Origin: Hyphomicrobium methylovorum
Lineage (GTDB): Bacteria; Pseudomonadota; Alphaproteobacteria; Rhizobiales; Hyphomicrobiaceae
DNA: 64,000 bases
Reading direction: 5' to 3'
Assembly: GCF_013626205.1 (NCBI RefSeq)
Contig: NZ_QHJE01000001.1
Coordinates: forward strand, 1,426,001 to 1,490,000
Shown: piece after piece, positions 34,132-43,278 of the stretch
Layout: every line of letters begins with the position of its first letter
Numbering within the stretch: the stretch's first letter is position 1
The notes under the pieces: generated by a model
Seen by the model: the letters and a program-made list of their open reading frames with translations, nothing else
What the model was told of the DNA's origin: nothing
Database searches by the model: none
Made by a program: the position numbers and the translations under genes

Positions 34132-36099
34132 ATGGGCAGGGATCATTCCGTTCGGGGGATCGGAACGGCGACCGCGATCGCTCTTGCTGGCCTCGCGGCC
34201 GTCATGGCGACGTCGGGCGCATTCAGCATCGCCGCGCACGCGCAGATTAGCGGTGGAGGCGACGCTTACACGGCGCCCGAAGCCCCGGCCGCCCCACCAT
34301 CGCGAAAAAAGCGTACGCATGACGACGCCTATTCGCCGCCGCCAGAACAGCGGAGCTACTTCCCGCAAACAGCGCCGCCCGCTGGAGGACAACCCGATGG
34401 GCGCGGTGAGTCAAAAGGCTACCGTGGCGGCGACGCCAGAGGTGGAGACGCTTGGTCGCCTCCTGGCGACAGGCGCGGTGGCTCGAACGATCGTGGCCGG
34501 CAACGCGCACCTGCACCGTCGGACGTCTCGCGCGGCAATCTGCCGGTGGCTGTCGAGAAAGGTGACCTCGCGCCCGTGATGTCATCGGACGGATCCGGCT
34601 TGCCCTACGAACTTTGGCGCGGCCTCGACGTCGCGTCGATCGAGGCGCTGATCAGCACCATCGAAATCCCGCCGCGCTCGCCTGCGCTTCATCGCCTTTG
34701 GAAGAAGCTGGTGACATCGCAGTCCGGCGATTCCTCAAACCCGGACTTCACCGCTCTGCGACTCGAAGCGCTTTATCGCTCTGGGCTTGCGCGTGCCGCA
34801 GCTCAAGAAATTCAAAAGCAGGGCGGCGGCGCTGAGAGCCCACTGCTGCTGACGCTTGAAGCACGCAACGAGTTGGCGTCCGGGCGCAGCGACAAGGCGT
34901 GCGAACTCGTTGCCCGCTCCGCACACGTCAAAGGTGCGATCCCGTCGCGTCTCAAAGGCCAAACGATCATGATGGCGGGCTATTGCTCGGCCATACGCGA
35001 TGATGCCGCAAGCGCGGGTCTTGCTGCCGAGATGGCGCGAGAGGAAGGCGTCGAAACGTCGATCGGCCTTGAAGCGCTCGACGCATTGTCGATCAAGTCG
35101 AAGCCGAAGTTCACAAACGTCAAACAGATTTCGCTGCTGGACTATCGCATTGCCGAACGGGTTGGCGGGCTTTCGCACAAGCTCGTTTTGGAAAAGGGGG
35201 AGCCAGCGCTGCTCGTTGCGCTCGCGACCGATCCGACGACTCCCGTCGATCTCGGCTTTCCGGCAACGGAAGCGGCTGGGCGACTGAATGCATTGACGCC
35301 CGAGACGCTCGCAGCGATCTACCGTGCGAATGCTCAAGCTGTTCCGGCTGACGAGTTACTCGCTGGGCGCGGACCGGCGGGCGAAGGACGGCGCTCGGCA
35401 CTCTTCAAAGCGGCAGAGACCGAACGTTCACCGATGCGCAAAACGCGGCTCATTCGTGCGTTTCTTGATGATTGCAAGCATCCGGGTCTCGGCATGATCT
35501 GCGCGGAAATGATTGCGCCTGCAGCGGCCGATGTTCAACCGGCACCCGAGGCGAGCTGGTTCGCTGAAACCGCAATTGAAGTCGGATTGGCGTCGGGACG
35601 CTACGACTTGGCGCGCAACTGGATCAGTGTCGGCGGTGAGGGCGGTGGCAATCTCGAGCATTGGCGCGCGCTCCTGGCTATCGCAGATGCGACGCAGAGA
35701 GCTCGCGACGACGATCTCGCCGCGCTGGAAAGCGGCACCGTCGGAGGGCGCTTTTCTCCGGAAGCGCTTTACCGGCTGACAACTGTTCTTGAAGCACTCA
35801 ATTACGCCGTTCCGCTTCCGTTGTGGGAGGCCGCCAATAAGGCGCCGCAGCCGTCCACCGGCTATCTTCCAGAGACCGGCGTGCTGTCGCAACTGCAGGA
35901 CGCAGCGAAGAAGCAGGAGTTCGGGCGCACGGTTTTGCTGGTCATGAAAGCGCTCGGTCCCAATGGCGCTGCGGACGCAAACCTGATCGCGCTTGGCGAT
36001 AGCATTCGCGCGCTGAAGCAGGCGGGACTTGAAGATGGCGCGCGTAAGCTCGGCGTCGAAGCTCTGCTGGCCTCGTGGCCGCGCATGGCGACAAACTGA
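34132..36099 (+). CDS. Large exported protein with helical repeats, unknown function
   Basis: The 655-residue product has a signal peptide (about 1-38, ending AAHA), then a low-complexity segment rich in Gly, Pro, Arg and Asp to about residue 125. The rest (about 145-655) is mostly alpha-helical and Ala/Leu-rich, with patterns such as ALYRSGLARAAAQEIQ and ARNELASGRSDKACEL that resemble TPR or other solenoid repeats. Two Cys pairs (CELVARS, CSAIRDD) could form disulfides. It lies between the 47-residue gene and xerD, in one probable operon. Periplasmic location is inferred. Confidence 0.85.
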   Translation: MGRDHSVRGIGTATAIALAGLAAVMATSGAFSIAAHAQISGGGDAYTAPEAPAAPPSRKKRTHDDAYSPPPEQRSYFPQTAPPAGGQPDGRGESKGYRGGDARGGDAWSPPGDRRGGSNDRGRQRAPAPSDVSRGNLPVAVEKGDLAPVMSSDGSGLPYELWRGLDVASIEALISTIEIPPRSPALHRLWKKLVTSQSGDSSNPDFTALRLEALYRSGLARAAAQEIQKQGGGAESPLLLTLEARNELASGRSDKACELVARSAHVKGAIPSRLKGQTIMMAGYCSAIRDDAASAGLAAEMAREEGVETSIGLEALDALSIKSKPKFTNVKQISLLDYRIAERVGGLSHKLVLEKGEPALLVALATDPTTPVDLGFPATEAAGRLNALTPETLAAIYRANAQAVPADELLAGRGPAGEGRRSALFKAAETERSPMRKTRLIRAFLDDCKHPGLGMICAEMIAPAAADVQPAPEASWFAETAIEVGLASGRYDLARNWISVGGEGGGNLEHWRALLAIADATQRARDDDLAALESGTVGGRFSPEALYRLTTVLEALNYAVPLPLWEAANKAPQPSTGYLPETGVLSQLQDAAKKQEFGRTVLLVMKALGPNGAADANLIALGDSIRALKQAGLEDGARKLGVEALLASWPRMATN

Positions 36100-36111
36100 G
36101 GCGAGCGAACA

Positions 36112-37050
36112 ATGGCGGAGGGCGAGCATCGGCGCGGCGACCACCTCGCGGAATTTCTCGACATGCTCGCCGCCGAGCGTGGCGCTTCGGAAAATACCAT
36201 CGAGGCCTACACGCGCGACGTCGATGGGCTTATCGCGTTTCTATCCGAGCGCGGCTTGAGCGCGACAGCAGCCTCACCGAGCGACATTCAAGCGTATCTC
36301 TCTCTGCTTGCGGCTGATGGACAAGCGCCCTCCTCACGCGCACGGCGACTTTCATCCATCCGCCAGTATTATGCGTTTTTGCACGCTGAAGGCGTCGTCG
36401 CGATCGATCCCGCATCCGGGCTACAGGGTCCGAAAAAGCAACGCGCGTTGCCGAAAGTGCTCAGCATCGCGGAAGTCGATCGATTGCTGGACGCATCCGC
36501 ACGCCGATGCGAAGGGCTTTCGGGCAACGAGCTTTTCCGCGCGTTGCGCTTTCGATGCTTGCTTGAGCTGCTTTACGCAACTGGGATGCGGGTTTCGGAA
36601 CTTGTGGGTCTGCCCCGCTCGGTGCTTCGCGGCGACACGCGCGTGTTCGCAATCAAAGGCAAGGGCGGGCGCGAGCGGCTGGTTCCGCTCAATCCCACGG
36701 CACGCGCGGCCCTGGACCAATTCATTGCCGTTTCGGGCCGCTTCGATAATTCGGTTTGGCTGTTTCCATCGCGATCGGCGTCCGGCCACGTTACGCGCCA
36801 GGGCTTCGCGCAAGATCTTAAAGACGTCGCTTTGGAAGCGGGACTCGACCCTGAGCGCGTTTCACCGCATGTTCTCCGCCATGCCTTCGCGAGCCACTTG
36901 CTGGATCGTGGTGCGGATCTGAGAGCGGTGCAGCAATTGCTCGGACATGCTGACATTTCGACGACCGAGATTTATACGCATGTGCTGCAGGAGCGGCTAA
37001 AAGCGCTTGTCAACGCGCATCATCCGCTTGCAAAAAACAGAAATACATAA
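36112..37050 (+). CDS. xerD: Tyrosine recombinase XerD
   Basis: The 312-residue recombinase resolves chromosome dimers at dif with XerC. The N-terminal SAM-like domain has ENTIEAYTRDVDGLI. The catalytic residues are visible: Arg in ATGMRVSEL, Lys in KGKGGRERLVPL, His-x-x-Arg in HVLRHAFASHLL, His in LLGHADIS and the nucleophile Tyr in TTEIYTHV. It starts 12 bp after the preceding gene. Its neighbourhood is chromosomal housekeeping, so it is not a phage integrase. Confidence 0.95.
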   Translation: MAEGEHRRGDHLAEFLDMLAAERGASENTIEAYTRDVDGLIAFLSERGLSATAASPSDIQAYLSLLAADGQAPSSRARRLSSIRQYYAFLHAEGVVAIDPASGLQGPKKQRALPKVLSIAEVDRLLDASARRCEGLSGNELFRALRFRCLLELLYATGMRVSELVGLPRSVLRGDTRVFAIKGKGGRERLVPLNPTARAALDQFIAVSGRFDNSVWLFPSRSASGHVTRQGFAQDLKDVALEAGLDPERVSPHVLRHAFASHLLDRGADLRAVQQLLGHADISTTEIYTHVLQERLKALVNAHHPLAKNRNT

Positions 37051-37094
37051 AAAGCGCGCCTGTACATCCGGCCCCGAGCAGCGAGGAAGCCTAC

Positions 37095-37754
37095 ATGAGC
37101 GAATTTTACGGAGATATTCATCGCGCTTTGCAGATGGCTTTTGATACCCGCTCGATGGCTGACCGCCTCGAAGGCATGATCGTCAAACCGGAACTCGACG
37201 ACATCGCGAAAGGCTTCGTCGAAAGCCGCGATATGTTTTTCCTGTCGACGATTGATCATCGCGGCCGCCCGACGGTTTCCTACAAGGGTGGCGCGCCGGG
37301 TTTTGTTCGCGTTCCCGATGCCTCGACGCTGCTGTTTCCCAGTTATGACGGAAACGGCATGTACCTCTCGATGGGAAACATTTCAGGGAACCCGGAGATC
37401 GGGATTCTCTTTATCGATTTTGAGCGCCCGTTCCGCCTCCGCGTTCAGGGACGCGCGGAACTTATTGTCAGCGGGCCGGAAGTCTCGCTCTTCCAAGAAG
37501 CCGAGATGGTGGTGAAGGTCTCGATCCGTGAAGCATGGATGAACTGCCCCCGCTACGTGCATCCTCACAAAAAGCTCGAAACGTCTCGCTATGCTCCCGG
37601 TGTCGAAGAGACGACGCCATTCTGCGAGTGGAAGCGGATTGACTCGATGCAGGACGTGGTTCGGCCGTCGGAACGAAAGACGGTCGAAGAGATCGGCACG
37701 ACGACGATTGAAGACTGGATGGGTAAAGTCTTGACGGGCGACAAGGGCGTCTAG
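37095..37754 (+). CDS. Pyridoxamine 5'-phosphate oxidase-family flavin-binding protein
   Basis: The 219-residue protein has the split-barrel fold of the PNPOx-like family: FLSTIDHRGRPTVSYKGG, PSYDGNGMYLSMGNISGNPEIGILFIDF (in two blocks) and RVQGRAELI. The C-terminal part NCPRYVHPHKKLE fits the general flavin reductase-like branch rather than PdxH. The ligand (FMN, F420 or haem) cannot be told from the sequence. GAGGAAG lies 8 bp before the ATG. Confidence 0.88.
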   Translation: MSEFYGDIHRALQMAFDTRSMADRLEGMIVKPELDDIAKGFVESRDMFFLSTIDHRGRPTVSYKGGAPGFVRVPDASTLLFPSYDGNGMYLSMGNISGNPEIGILFIDFERPFRLRVQGRAELIVSGPEVSLFQEAEMVVKVSIREAWMNCPRYVHPHKKLETSRYAPGVEETTPFCEWKRIDSMQDVVRPSERKTVEEIGTTTIEDWMGKVLTGDKGV

Positions 37755-37776
37755 AGCATTCGCGGACAGGGACGCT

Positions 37777-39285
37777 GTGCAGACCGATCCGACGACATCC
37801 GCGGACATCGCATCGCGCGCCGGCAAACTTGGGCTCGGCGCGCACCCGCGTGGCTTGTCCACTCTCTATTTCACCGAATTGTGGGAGCGGTTTTCCTATT
37901 ACGGAATGCGCGCGCTCCTGGTGCTGTTCATGGTCGCGCCGATCGAAGCGGGCGGCATGGGCTTCGAGACGCCGACGGCCGGAAGCCTCTACGGCACCTA
38001 CACGATGGGCGTTTATCTGCTCGCCCTGCCCGGCGGCTTCATCGCTGATCGGCTCCTTGGTGCCAAGCAAAGCGTGTTGCTCGGCGGCGCCGCCATCGCG
38101 ACTGGACACTATGCGCTCGCCATCCCGTCACTTACGAGCTTCTTTATCGGCCTGGTGCTGATCGCGGTCGGAACGGGGCTGTTCAAGCCCAATATTTCAG
38201 CGCTGGTCGGCGCGCTTTATGAGCGCGATGACACGCGGCGCGATTCCGGGTTCGCGATGTTCTACATGGGTATCAACATTGGCGCGTTCATCGCGCCGAT
38301 CGTCACCGGCTTCTTAGCGCAAAGTTCCGTATTCAAGGGCTGGCTTGCGTCGGCGGGTTTTGATCCGTCCTTGAGCTGGCACTGGGGCTTTGGCGCGGCG
38401 GGCGTCGGCATGACGATTTCGATGCTGATCTTCGCGCGCAATATGCGCGGTCTAAATAACCCGGATCCGCTGCCCTCGGAGCCATCCACTCATCTTCTGC
38501 GCGATGGCGCCTTCATTCTCGCGGCGACGGTGGGGCTTCTGGCGCTGGTGATGCTCTCCGATCTCGCCGGCTTCAGGTGGCTGCGCTGGCTCTTCGTGGT
38601 TGTACCGACGATTGCGATTCTTTACGGAGCTTCTCGACCCGATCCCGATGCACGAAAGCTCGCCGCTATCGGGATTTATTTTCTGGCGGCAATCGCCTTC
38701 TGGGCAATCTTCGAGCAGGCCGGATCGACGCTCTCTCTCTTTGCCGATCAACTGACGCACAACGAGGTGATGGGCACGGCATTTCCCAGCGCGTGGTATC
38801 AATCGGCCAATCCGATTTTCGTTATCCTGTTGACGCCGATTGCGGCGCTGCTCTGGCTGAAGCTCGGCACGCGCCAGCCGAGTTCGCCGACGAAGTTTGG
38901 ACTCGGCCTTACGTTTCTCGCCGCCGGATTTCTGCTCATGGTTCCCGCCGCAAACCTGGCCGCTGAGGGTCGCGTCTCGCCCTTCTGGTTGATCGGACTC
39001 TATTTCCTGTTCACGGTCGGTGAGTTGATGCTGAGCCCCGTCGGCCTTTCGACGATGACGCGGATAGCGCCCGCGCGCATGACGGGCATGGTGCTGGGCA
39101 TCTGGTTCCTGGCAGCCGCTCTCGGCAACAAGCTGGCTGGCGACATCGGCGGGGCGTTCACAGCGACCGATCCCGATGCGCTGGCTCTGTCGTTCCTGGC
39201 GCAGGCCGCTCTGGTCGCCGTGGCAGCGGCGCTCATGTTTGGCCTTGCGCCGATCGTCCGGCGGCTCTCGGAGGGCCGGAGTTAA
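37777..39285 (+). CDS. POT/PTR2-family proton-coupled peptide transporter
   Basis: A 502-residue member of the major facilitator superfamily. The E-x-x-E-R-F-x-Y-Y signature appears as ELWERFSYYGMRA in helix 1, and GTGLFKPNISALVG is the second family motif. About 12-14 hydrophobic helices run to the end. It imports di- and tripeptides with protons. The start is a GTG with AGGGA about 6 bp upstream. It lies 22 bp after the PNPOx-like gene, so the two may form one transcript. Confidence 0.93.
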   Translation: MQTDPTTSADIASRAGKLGLGAHPRGLSTLYFTELWERFSYYGMRALLVLFMVAPIEAGGMGFETPTAGSLYGTYTMGVYLLALPGGFIADRLLGAKQSVLLGGAAIATGHYALAIPSLTSFFIGLVLIAVGTGLFKPNISALVGALYERDDTRRDSGFAMFYMGINIGAFIAPIVTGFLAQSSVFKGWLASAGFDPSLSWHWGFGAAGVGMTISMLIFARNMRGLNNPDPLPSEPSTHLLRDGAFILAATVGLLALVMLSDLAGFRWLRWLFVVVPTIAILYGASRPDPDARKLAAIGIYFLAAIAFWAIFEQAGSTLSLFADQLTHNEVMGTAFPSAWYQSANPIFVILLTPIAALLWLKLGTRQPSSPTKFGLGLTFLAAGFLLMVPAANLAAEGRVSPFWLIGLYFLFTVGELMLSPVGLSTMTRIAPARMTGMVLGIWFLAAALGNKLAGDIGGAFTATDPDALALSFLAQAALVAVAAALMFGLAPIVRRLSEGRS

Positions 39286-39432
39286 CTTCTGAAACGTACT
39301 TTCGCCGCGGCCGTTTAGGCCATGTTCAGACGCCGCCTTGACACTTGGCGACCGTCGAGGCGAATGTCGCGCGCCGGGTGCTTGAGTGCCCGGCCGCACG
39401 CTTCAGTTGTAGACTTCGAGAGGCCCTTGCCC

Positions 39433-40398
39433 GTGAACGCCACGACCGCCCTACGCACGTATCTCGACTTCGAAAAGCCGATCCTTGAACTCGAGAACAA
39501 GGTGGCGGAGCTGAAGGCGCTCGATACCGGCGGAAAGGGACCGCAGATCGCGGACGAGATCGCCAAGCTTGAACAGAAAGCGAAGGCTGCGCTGGTCGAC
39601 ACCTACGCGCGCTTGACGCCGTGGCAGAAAACGCTGGTCGCGCGCCATCCGGAGCGGCCGCACGCGCTCGATTTCATCGGCGGCCTCATTGAAGATTTCA
39701 CGCCTCTCGCGGGTGACCGATACTTTGCGGAAGACGAAGCGATCGTCGGCGGTCTCGGCAAGTTTCGCGGCCGCCCAGTGCTGGTGCTCGGCCACGAAAA
39801 AGGGTCCGACACGGAAAAGCGGATCAAGCACAATTTCGGCATGGCCCGTCCGGAGGGATACCGCAAAGCCGTGCGGCTGATGGAACTAGCCAACCGGTTC
39901 GGCCTTCCCATCGTGACGTTCGTGGATACGCCCGGCGCTTATCCGGGCATCGGCGCCGAGGAACGTGGACAGGCGGAAGCCATCGCGCGGTCGACCGAAT
40001 GCTGCCTCCGTCTCGGTGTGCCCATCGTCGCGGTGATCGTCGGCGAGGGTGGATCGGGTGGCGCCATCGCCATCGCGACCGCGAACCGCATCCTTATGCT
40101 CGAACATGCCATTTATTCGGTGATCTCGCCGGAAGGCGCAGCCTCAATCATTTGGCGCGACAGCAATAAAAAGGAAGAAGCCGCGACCAACATGAAGATT
40201 ACGGCCCAGGACCTCGATCAGCTCGGCGTCATCGACGCAATTGTGAAGGAGCCGACGGGTGGGGCGCATCGCGACCGCGAATCGGTGATTATCGCCACCG
40301 GTAACGCCATTGCGCGGATGCTGTCGGAGTTCGACGGCAAAACAGCGGATGAAATCCGCGCACAGCGGCACGAGCGCTTTTTGTCCATTGGACGATAA
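39433..40398 (+). CDS. accA: Acetyl-CoA carboxylase carboxyltransferase subunit alpha
   Basis: The 321-residue protein starts at a GTG ([17 protein letters not shown]) with GAGAGG about 9 bp upstream; a longer in-frame start at 39322 is unlikely. AccA with AccD transfers CO2 from biotin to acetyl-CoA, the first step of fatty acid synthesis. Typical blocks are [55 protein letters not shown] (in two parts) and [11 protein letters not shown]. accD is not in the window. Confidence 0.96.
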   Translation: MNATTALRTYLDFEKPILELENKVAELKALDTGGKGPQIADEIAKLEQKAKAALVDTYARLTPWQKTLVARHPERPHALDFIGGLIEDFTPLAGDRYFAEDEAIVGGLGKFRGRPVLVLGHEKGSDTEKRIKHNFGMARPEGYRKAVRLMELANRFGLPIVTFVDTPGAYPGIGAEERGQAEAIARSTECCLRLGVPIVAVIVGEGGSGGAIAIATANRILMLEHAIYSVISPEGAASIIWRDSNKKEEAATNMKITAQDLDQLGVIDAIVKEPTGGAHRDRESVIIATGNAIARMLSEFDGKTADEIRAQRHERFLSIGR

Positions 40399-40561
40399 GC
40401 GCATCCGAAACGTCGTCTCGGGTCAGTCCCCGCAACGCCGCAATCGGATACCATACTTGAGTTGACTTGCCGCTGGTCCACTCGCAGTAGTCGTTTGAGT
40501 TTGTTCGCTTATGGTCCGCCGATTGGCGGCACGGGAAGTCCAAGCTCGGGGAAGTTACGAT

Positions 40562-41533
40562 TTGCTGACGCGCGTCTCGCAGACGTCAAGGGTACTGATC
40601 CGCCTTTTACTCGTCGCCACGGTTGCAGCGCTCGGGGCATGCTCCAGCGCGCCCACGATTCCGCCGGCGTCGGAAGTTCCGCTTTCGAAAGCCACGCTCG
40701 CGCTGCTCGCCAAGAAGGGCATGCAGCCGGGTTCGCCCGTGTTCGTTCGCGTCTTCAAAGAAGAATCCGAACTGGAAATCTGGAAGCAGCGGGACGACGG
40801 CCGCTTCTATCACTTCAAGACCTACCCGATCTGCAATTGGTCCGGTGAGACGGGGCCGAAACTGAAGTCTGGTGACCGGCAGGCGCCGGAAGGCTTCTAT
40901 TCGATCACGCCGACGCTGATGAACCCGAACTCGAAATACTACCTCTCGTTCAACATCGGTTATCCGAATGCCTACGACAAAGCATGGGGACGCACCGGCG
41001 ACTCCGTGATGGTTCATGGTGGATGCCGCTCGGCGGGCTGCTATGCGATGACCGACGCGTTGATGGAGGAAATTTACGGCCTCACGCGCGAGTCCCTGAA
41101 GGCGGGGCAGCAGAGCTTCCAACTGCAAGCGTTCCCGTTCCGAATGACAAACGCACGCATGGCGAAGGAAAAGACGAACAAATGGTTCGCCTACTGGAAG
41201 CCGTTGAAGCAAGGCTATGACTACTTCGAAAAATATCGCGTGCCGCCGAATGTTGCTGTTTGCGAGCGCCGCTACGTCGTCGACGTGCTGCCGCGCAGCC
41301 GGCCCGATCCCACCGGCATGTGCCCGGCTTTCGACAGACCACCTATAACGGCCTTCACGCCGCTGCCTGAGCCGAGCGAAGTGACCGTGGCCAGCGGCAA
41401 CAAGCTCAAAGGGATTGCCAATCCCGACGTTGAACCGACGATTGCCGAGATAAACGCCGCCAAGCAGCGACAGAGCACGCAGGCTATGTCCGGCATGTCG
41501 ATGGCTGTATCATCACCCGTCGCAAACAACTGA
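40562..41533 (+). CDS. YafK/DpaA-like L,D-transpeptidase-fold lipoprotein (paralogue 1)
   Basis: The catalytic region reads MVHGGCRSAGCYAMTD: the nucleophile Cys in S-x-G-C followed by Ala-Met, not Arg, which is the pattern of E. coli YafK (DpaA/LdtF) rather than classical YkuD transpeptidases. Upstream blocks LEIWKQRDDGRFYHFKTYPIC, GPKLKSGDRQAPEGFY and NIGYPNAYD (each shared with the two paralogues) support this. The start is chosen at TTG 40562 because GGGGAAG lies upstream and it yields a proper lipoprotein signal with lipobox LGAC. An ATG at 40511 has no ribosome binding site. DpaA-type enzymes cut lipoprotein-peptidoglycan links; the role here is inferred. Confidence 0.88.
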   Translation: MLTRVSQTSRVLIRLLLVATVAALGACSSAPTIPPASEVPLSKATLALLAKKGMQPGSPVFVRVFKEESELEIWKQRDDGRFYHFKTYPICNWSGETGPKLKSGDRQAPEGFYSITPTLMNPNSKYYLSFNIGYPNAYDKAWGRTGDSVMVHGGCRSAGCYAMTDALMEEIYGLTRESLKAGQQSFQLQAFPFRMTNARMAKEKTNKWFAYWKPLKQGYDYFEKYRVPPNVAVCERRYVVDVLPRSRPDPTGMCPAFDRPPITAFTPLPEPSEVTVASGNKLKGIANPDVEPTIAEINAAKQRQSTQAMSGMSMAVSSPVANN

Positions 41534-41549
41534 TGCGCGCCCGGAGCCC

Positions 41550-42488
41550 ATGTCTCAAGGCCCGACCAGCATACCTCCGCCAAACCGCAGGAAGCGCAGA
41601 CACCTTGGTCTGAAGCTTGGGCTTTTGGCGCTTGGCACAATCGCTTTCGGTGCCGCCGCGTTGGCGCTCGCGCCGCAGTGGCTGCCTCACGTTCCCGGCG
41701 GCAGCGATACACTGATCCGTTTCGAGCGCTCACATCGTCTTCTGCGCGCCGAACTTGGATTGCCGATGCCGGGTCAACCCGACCTCGATCAGTTGCCCCA
41801 GCGCCTCGCGCAGGATGGCTTGAAGGAAGGCGCACCGATCCTGGTACGCATCTTCAAGCGAGAATTCGAACTCGAGCTTTGGATGCAGCGAAACGGCGTG
41901 TTTCAAAAGTTCGCCGTCTATCCGATTTGCCGATGGTCAGGGCGCCTCGGACCGAAACTGCAGGAAGGCGACCGGCAGGCACCGGAAGGCTTCTACACCG
42001 TCGATGCGCTGGCGCTCAATCCCAACAGCCGGTGGTTCCGATCGTTCAATCTCGGCTATCCGAACGCGTTCGATCAGTCGCGCGCGAGGACCGGATCATT
42101 CATCATGGTCCACGGCGGCTGCGGATCGATCGGCTGCTTTGCGATGACGGACGCGCAGATGGCGGAAATCTGGAGGCTCGTCACGGCGGCTTTGTCGGGC
42201 GGGCAAAAGCGGTTCCAAGTTCAGGTCTATCCGTTCCGGATGTCTGACGCGATGATCGCGCGCTCCGAGCAAAAGGGCGATGCGCCGTTCTGGAAAGATC
42301 TCAAGATCGGCAACGATCTTTTCGAAGAGCGCGCGATACCGCCGAAAGTGACGGTTTGTGACGGCCGTTACGTCTTTGAAGCGGGCCAACCTGGCTCGTC
42401 CGGAGACGGCATAATTGAAACACGCTGCAACCGGACGGCGGCTGACGCTGCTGCCAAAGCACCTGCGCCTGCGCGCGCAACGCGTTGA
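41550..42488 (+). CDS. YafK/DpaA-like L,D-transpeptidase-fold protein (paralogue 2)
   Basis: A 312-residue paralogue of the previous gene, 16 bp downstream. An N-terminal membrane segment (LGLLALGTIAFGAAALAL) follows a basic start, giving an anchor or signal peptide without a lipobox. The catalytic block is MVHGGCGSIGCFAMTD, with the same S-x-G-C-x-A-M form. LELWMQRNGVFQKFAVYPICR and GPKLQEGDRQAPEGFY match the other two. The C-terminal tail after residue 270 is variable. Probably a periplasmic peptidoglycan-linked peptide amidase or transpeptidase. Confidence 0.9.
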   Translation: MSQGPTSIPPPNRRKRRHLGLKLGLLALGTIAFGAAALALAPQWLPHVPGGSDTLIRFERSHRLLRAELGLPMPGQPDLDQLPQRLAQDGLKEGAPILVRIFKREFELELWMQRNGVFQKFAVYPICRWSGRLGPKLQEGDRQAPEGFYTVDALALNPNSRWFRSFNLGYPNAFDQSRARTGSFIMVHGGCGSIGCFAMTDAQMAEIWRLVTAALSGGQKRFQVQVYPFRMSDAMIARSEQKGDAPFWKDLKIGNDLFEERAIPPKVTVCDGRYVFEAGQPGSSGDGIIETRCNRTAADAAAKAPAPARATR

Positions 42489-42618
42489 TCTTTCGCGCCT
42501 GCGCCGAGCTTCGATCCGGCGAGAAAAGCATCGTTGAAGCGCCCGTCGCCTGCGCATAAACTCACGCAATTGAAGCAATCCAGACGCGCCTTCCAACGAT
42601 TGACGTGGGAGACCTTGC

Positions 42619-43173
42619 ATGGCCGGAGCCCCGGACCGAGTCGCCGCTGTCATCGGCGCATCAAGCACACGCGTGCAGAGTCTATTTCTTGAAGTGGTCG
42701 ATACGTGGCTCGCCGAAGGCGTTCGTGTCGCCGGGCTGATTGAGGAACCCATCAGCGCCGTCGAGCAGGTCTGCAGTGCTGGTGCGCTGCGCGTCATCGG
42801 CACGGACGAACGGCACTCGATCTTCCTGGACGCGCCGCCCGCCGGAACGTCCTGCCACGTCGACGCGTCCGGCGCGGAAGCGGCGTCGGCAAGCGTTCTG
42901 CGCAAGATCGCAGCGGCGGACATCGTCGTCCTCAGCAAGTTCGGAAAGCTCGAAGCCGGTGGCGGCGGCATTCGGCCAGCATTTGAAACCGCGATGCGTC
43001 TCGGCATACCGATCCTGACCGCGGTTTCAGAGAAGCATCTCGACGCGTGGCGGGCTTTCGCCCCTGTCGCAGAAGATCTGGCGCCGAACTCGACGGCATT
43101 GTTCGATTGGTTCGCGGCGCTGCGTGCTCATAAGGCCGAGGCAGCAGTTCGTAGGCCAAACGCCCAGCTTTGA
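42619..43173 (+). CDS. DUF2478-domain protein
   Basis: The 184-residue protein fits DUF2478, a P-loop-like family of unknown role sometimes found near molybdenum or nitrogen genes. Characteristic parts are RVAGLIEEP, DIVVLSKFGKLEAGGGGIRPA (here across residues 96-116) and GIPILTAVSEKHLDAWRAFA. The N-terminal phosphate loop is weak (AVIGASSTRVQSL, without GK[ST]). GGGAG precedes the ATG. It sits between the second and third YafK-like genes, with no obvious link to peptidoglycan. Confidence 0.85.
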   Translation: MAGAPDRVAAVIGASSTRVQSLFLEVVDTWLAEGVRVAGLIEEPISAVEQVCSAGALRVIGTDERHSIFLDAPPAGTSCHVDASGAEAASASVLRKIAAADIVVLSKFGKLEAGGGGIRPAFETAMRLGIPILTAVSEKHLDAWRAFAPVAEDLAPNSTALFDWFAALRAHKAEAAVRRPNAQL

Positions 43174-43278
43174 TCCGAACAAGCGGTTCGACGTCCGCTC
43201 CAACAGGCGGCGAATCAGGCGTGGAAATACCCGACAAACGCCTCGCCGGCGGCCCAAATTTCGGGGAGTGTTGGCAAA

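Noticed and set aside
36112-37050. Phage or island integrase
   Set aside because: Length, motifs and the housekeeping neighbourhood fit chromosomal XerD, and there is no tRNA or att site next to it.
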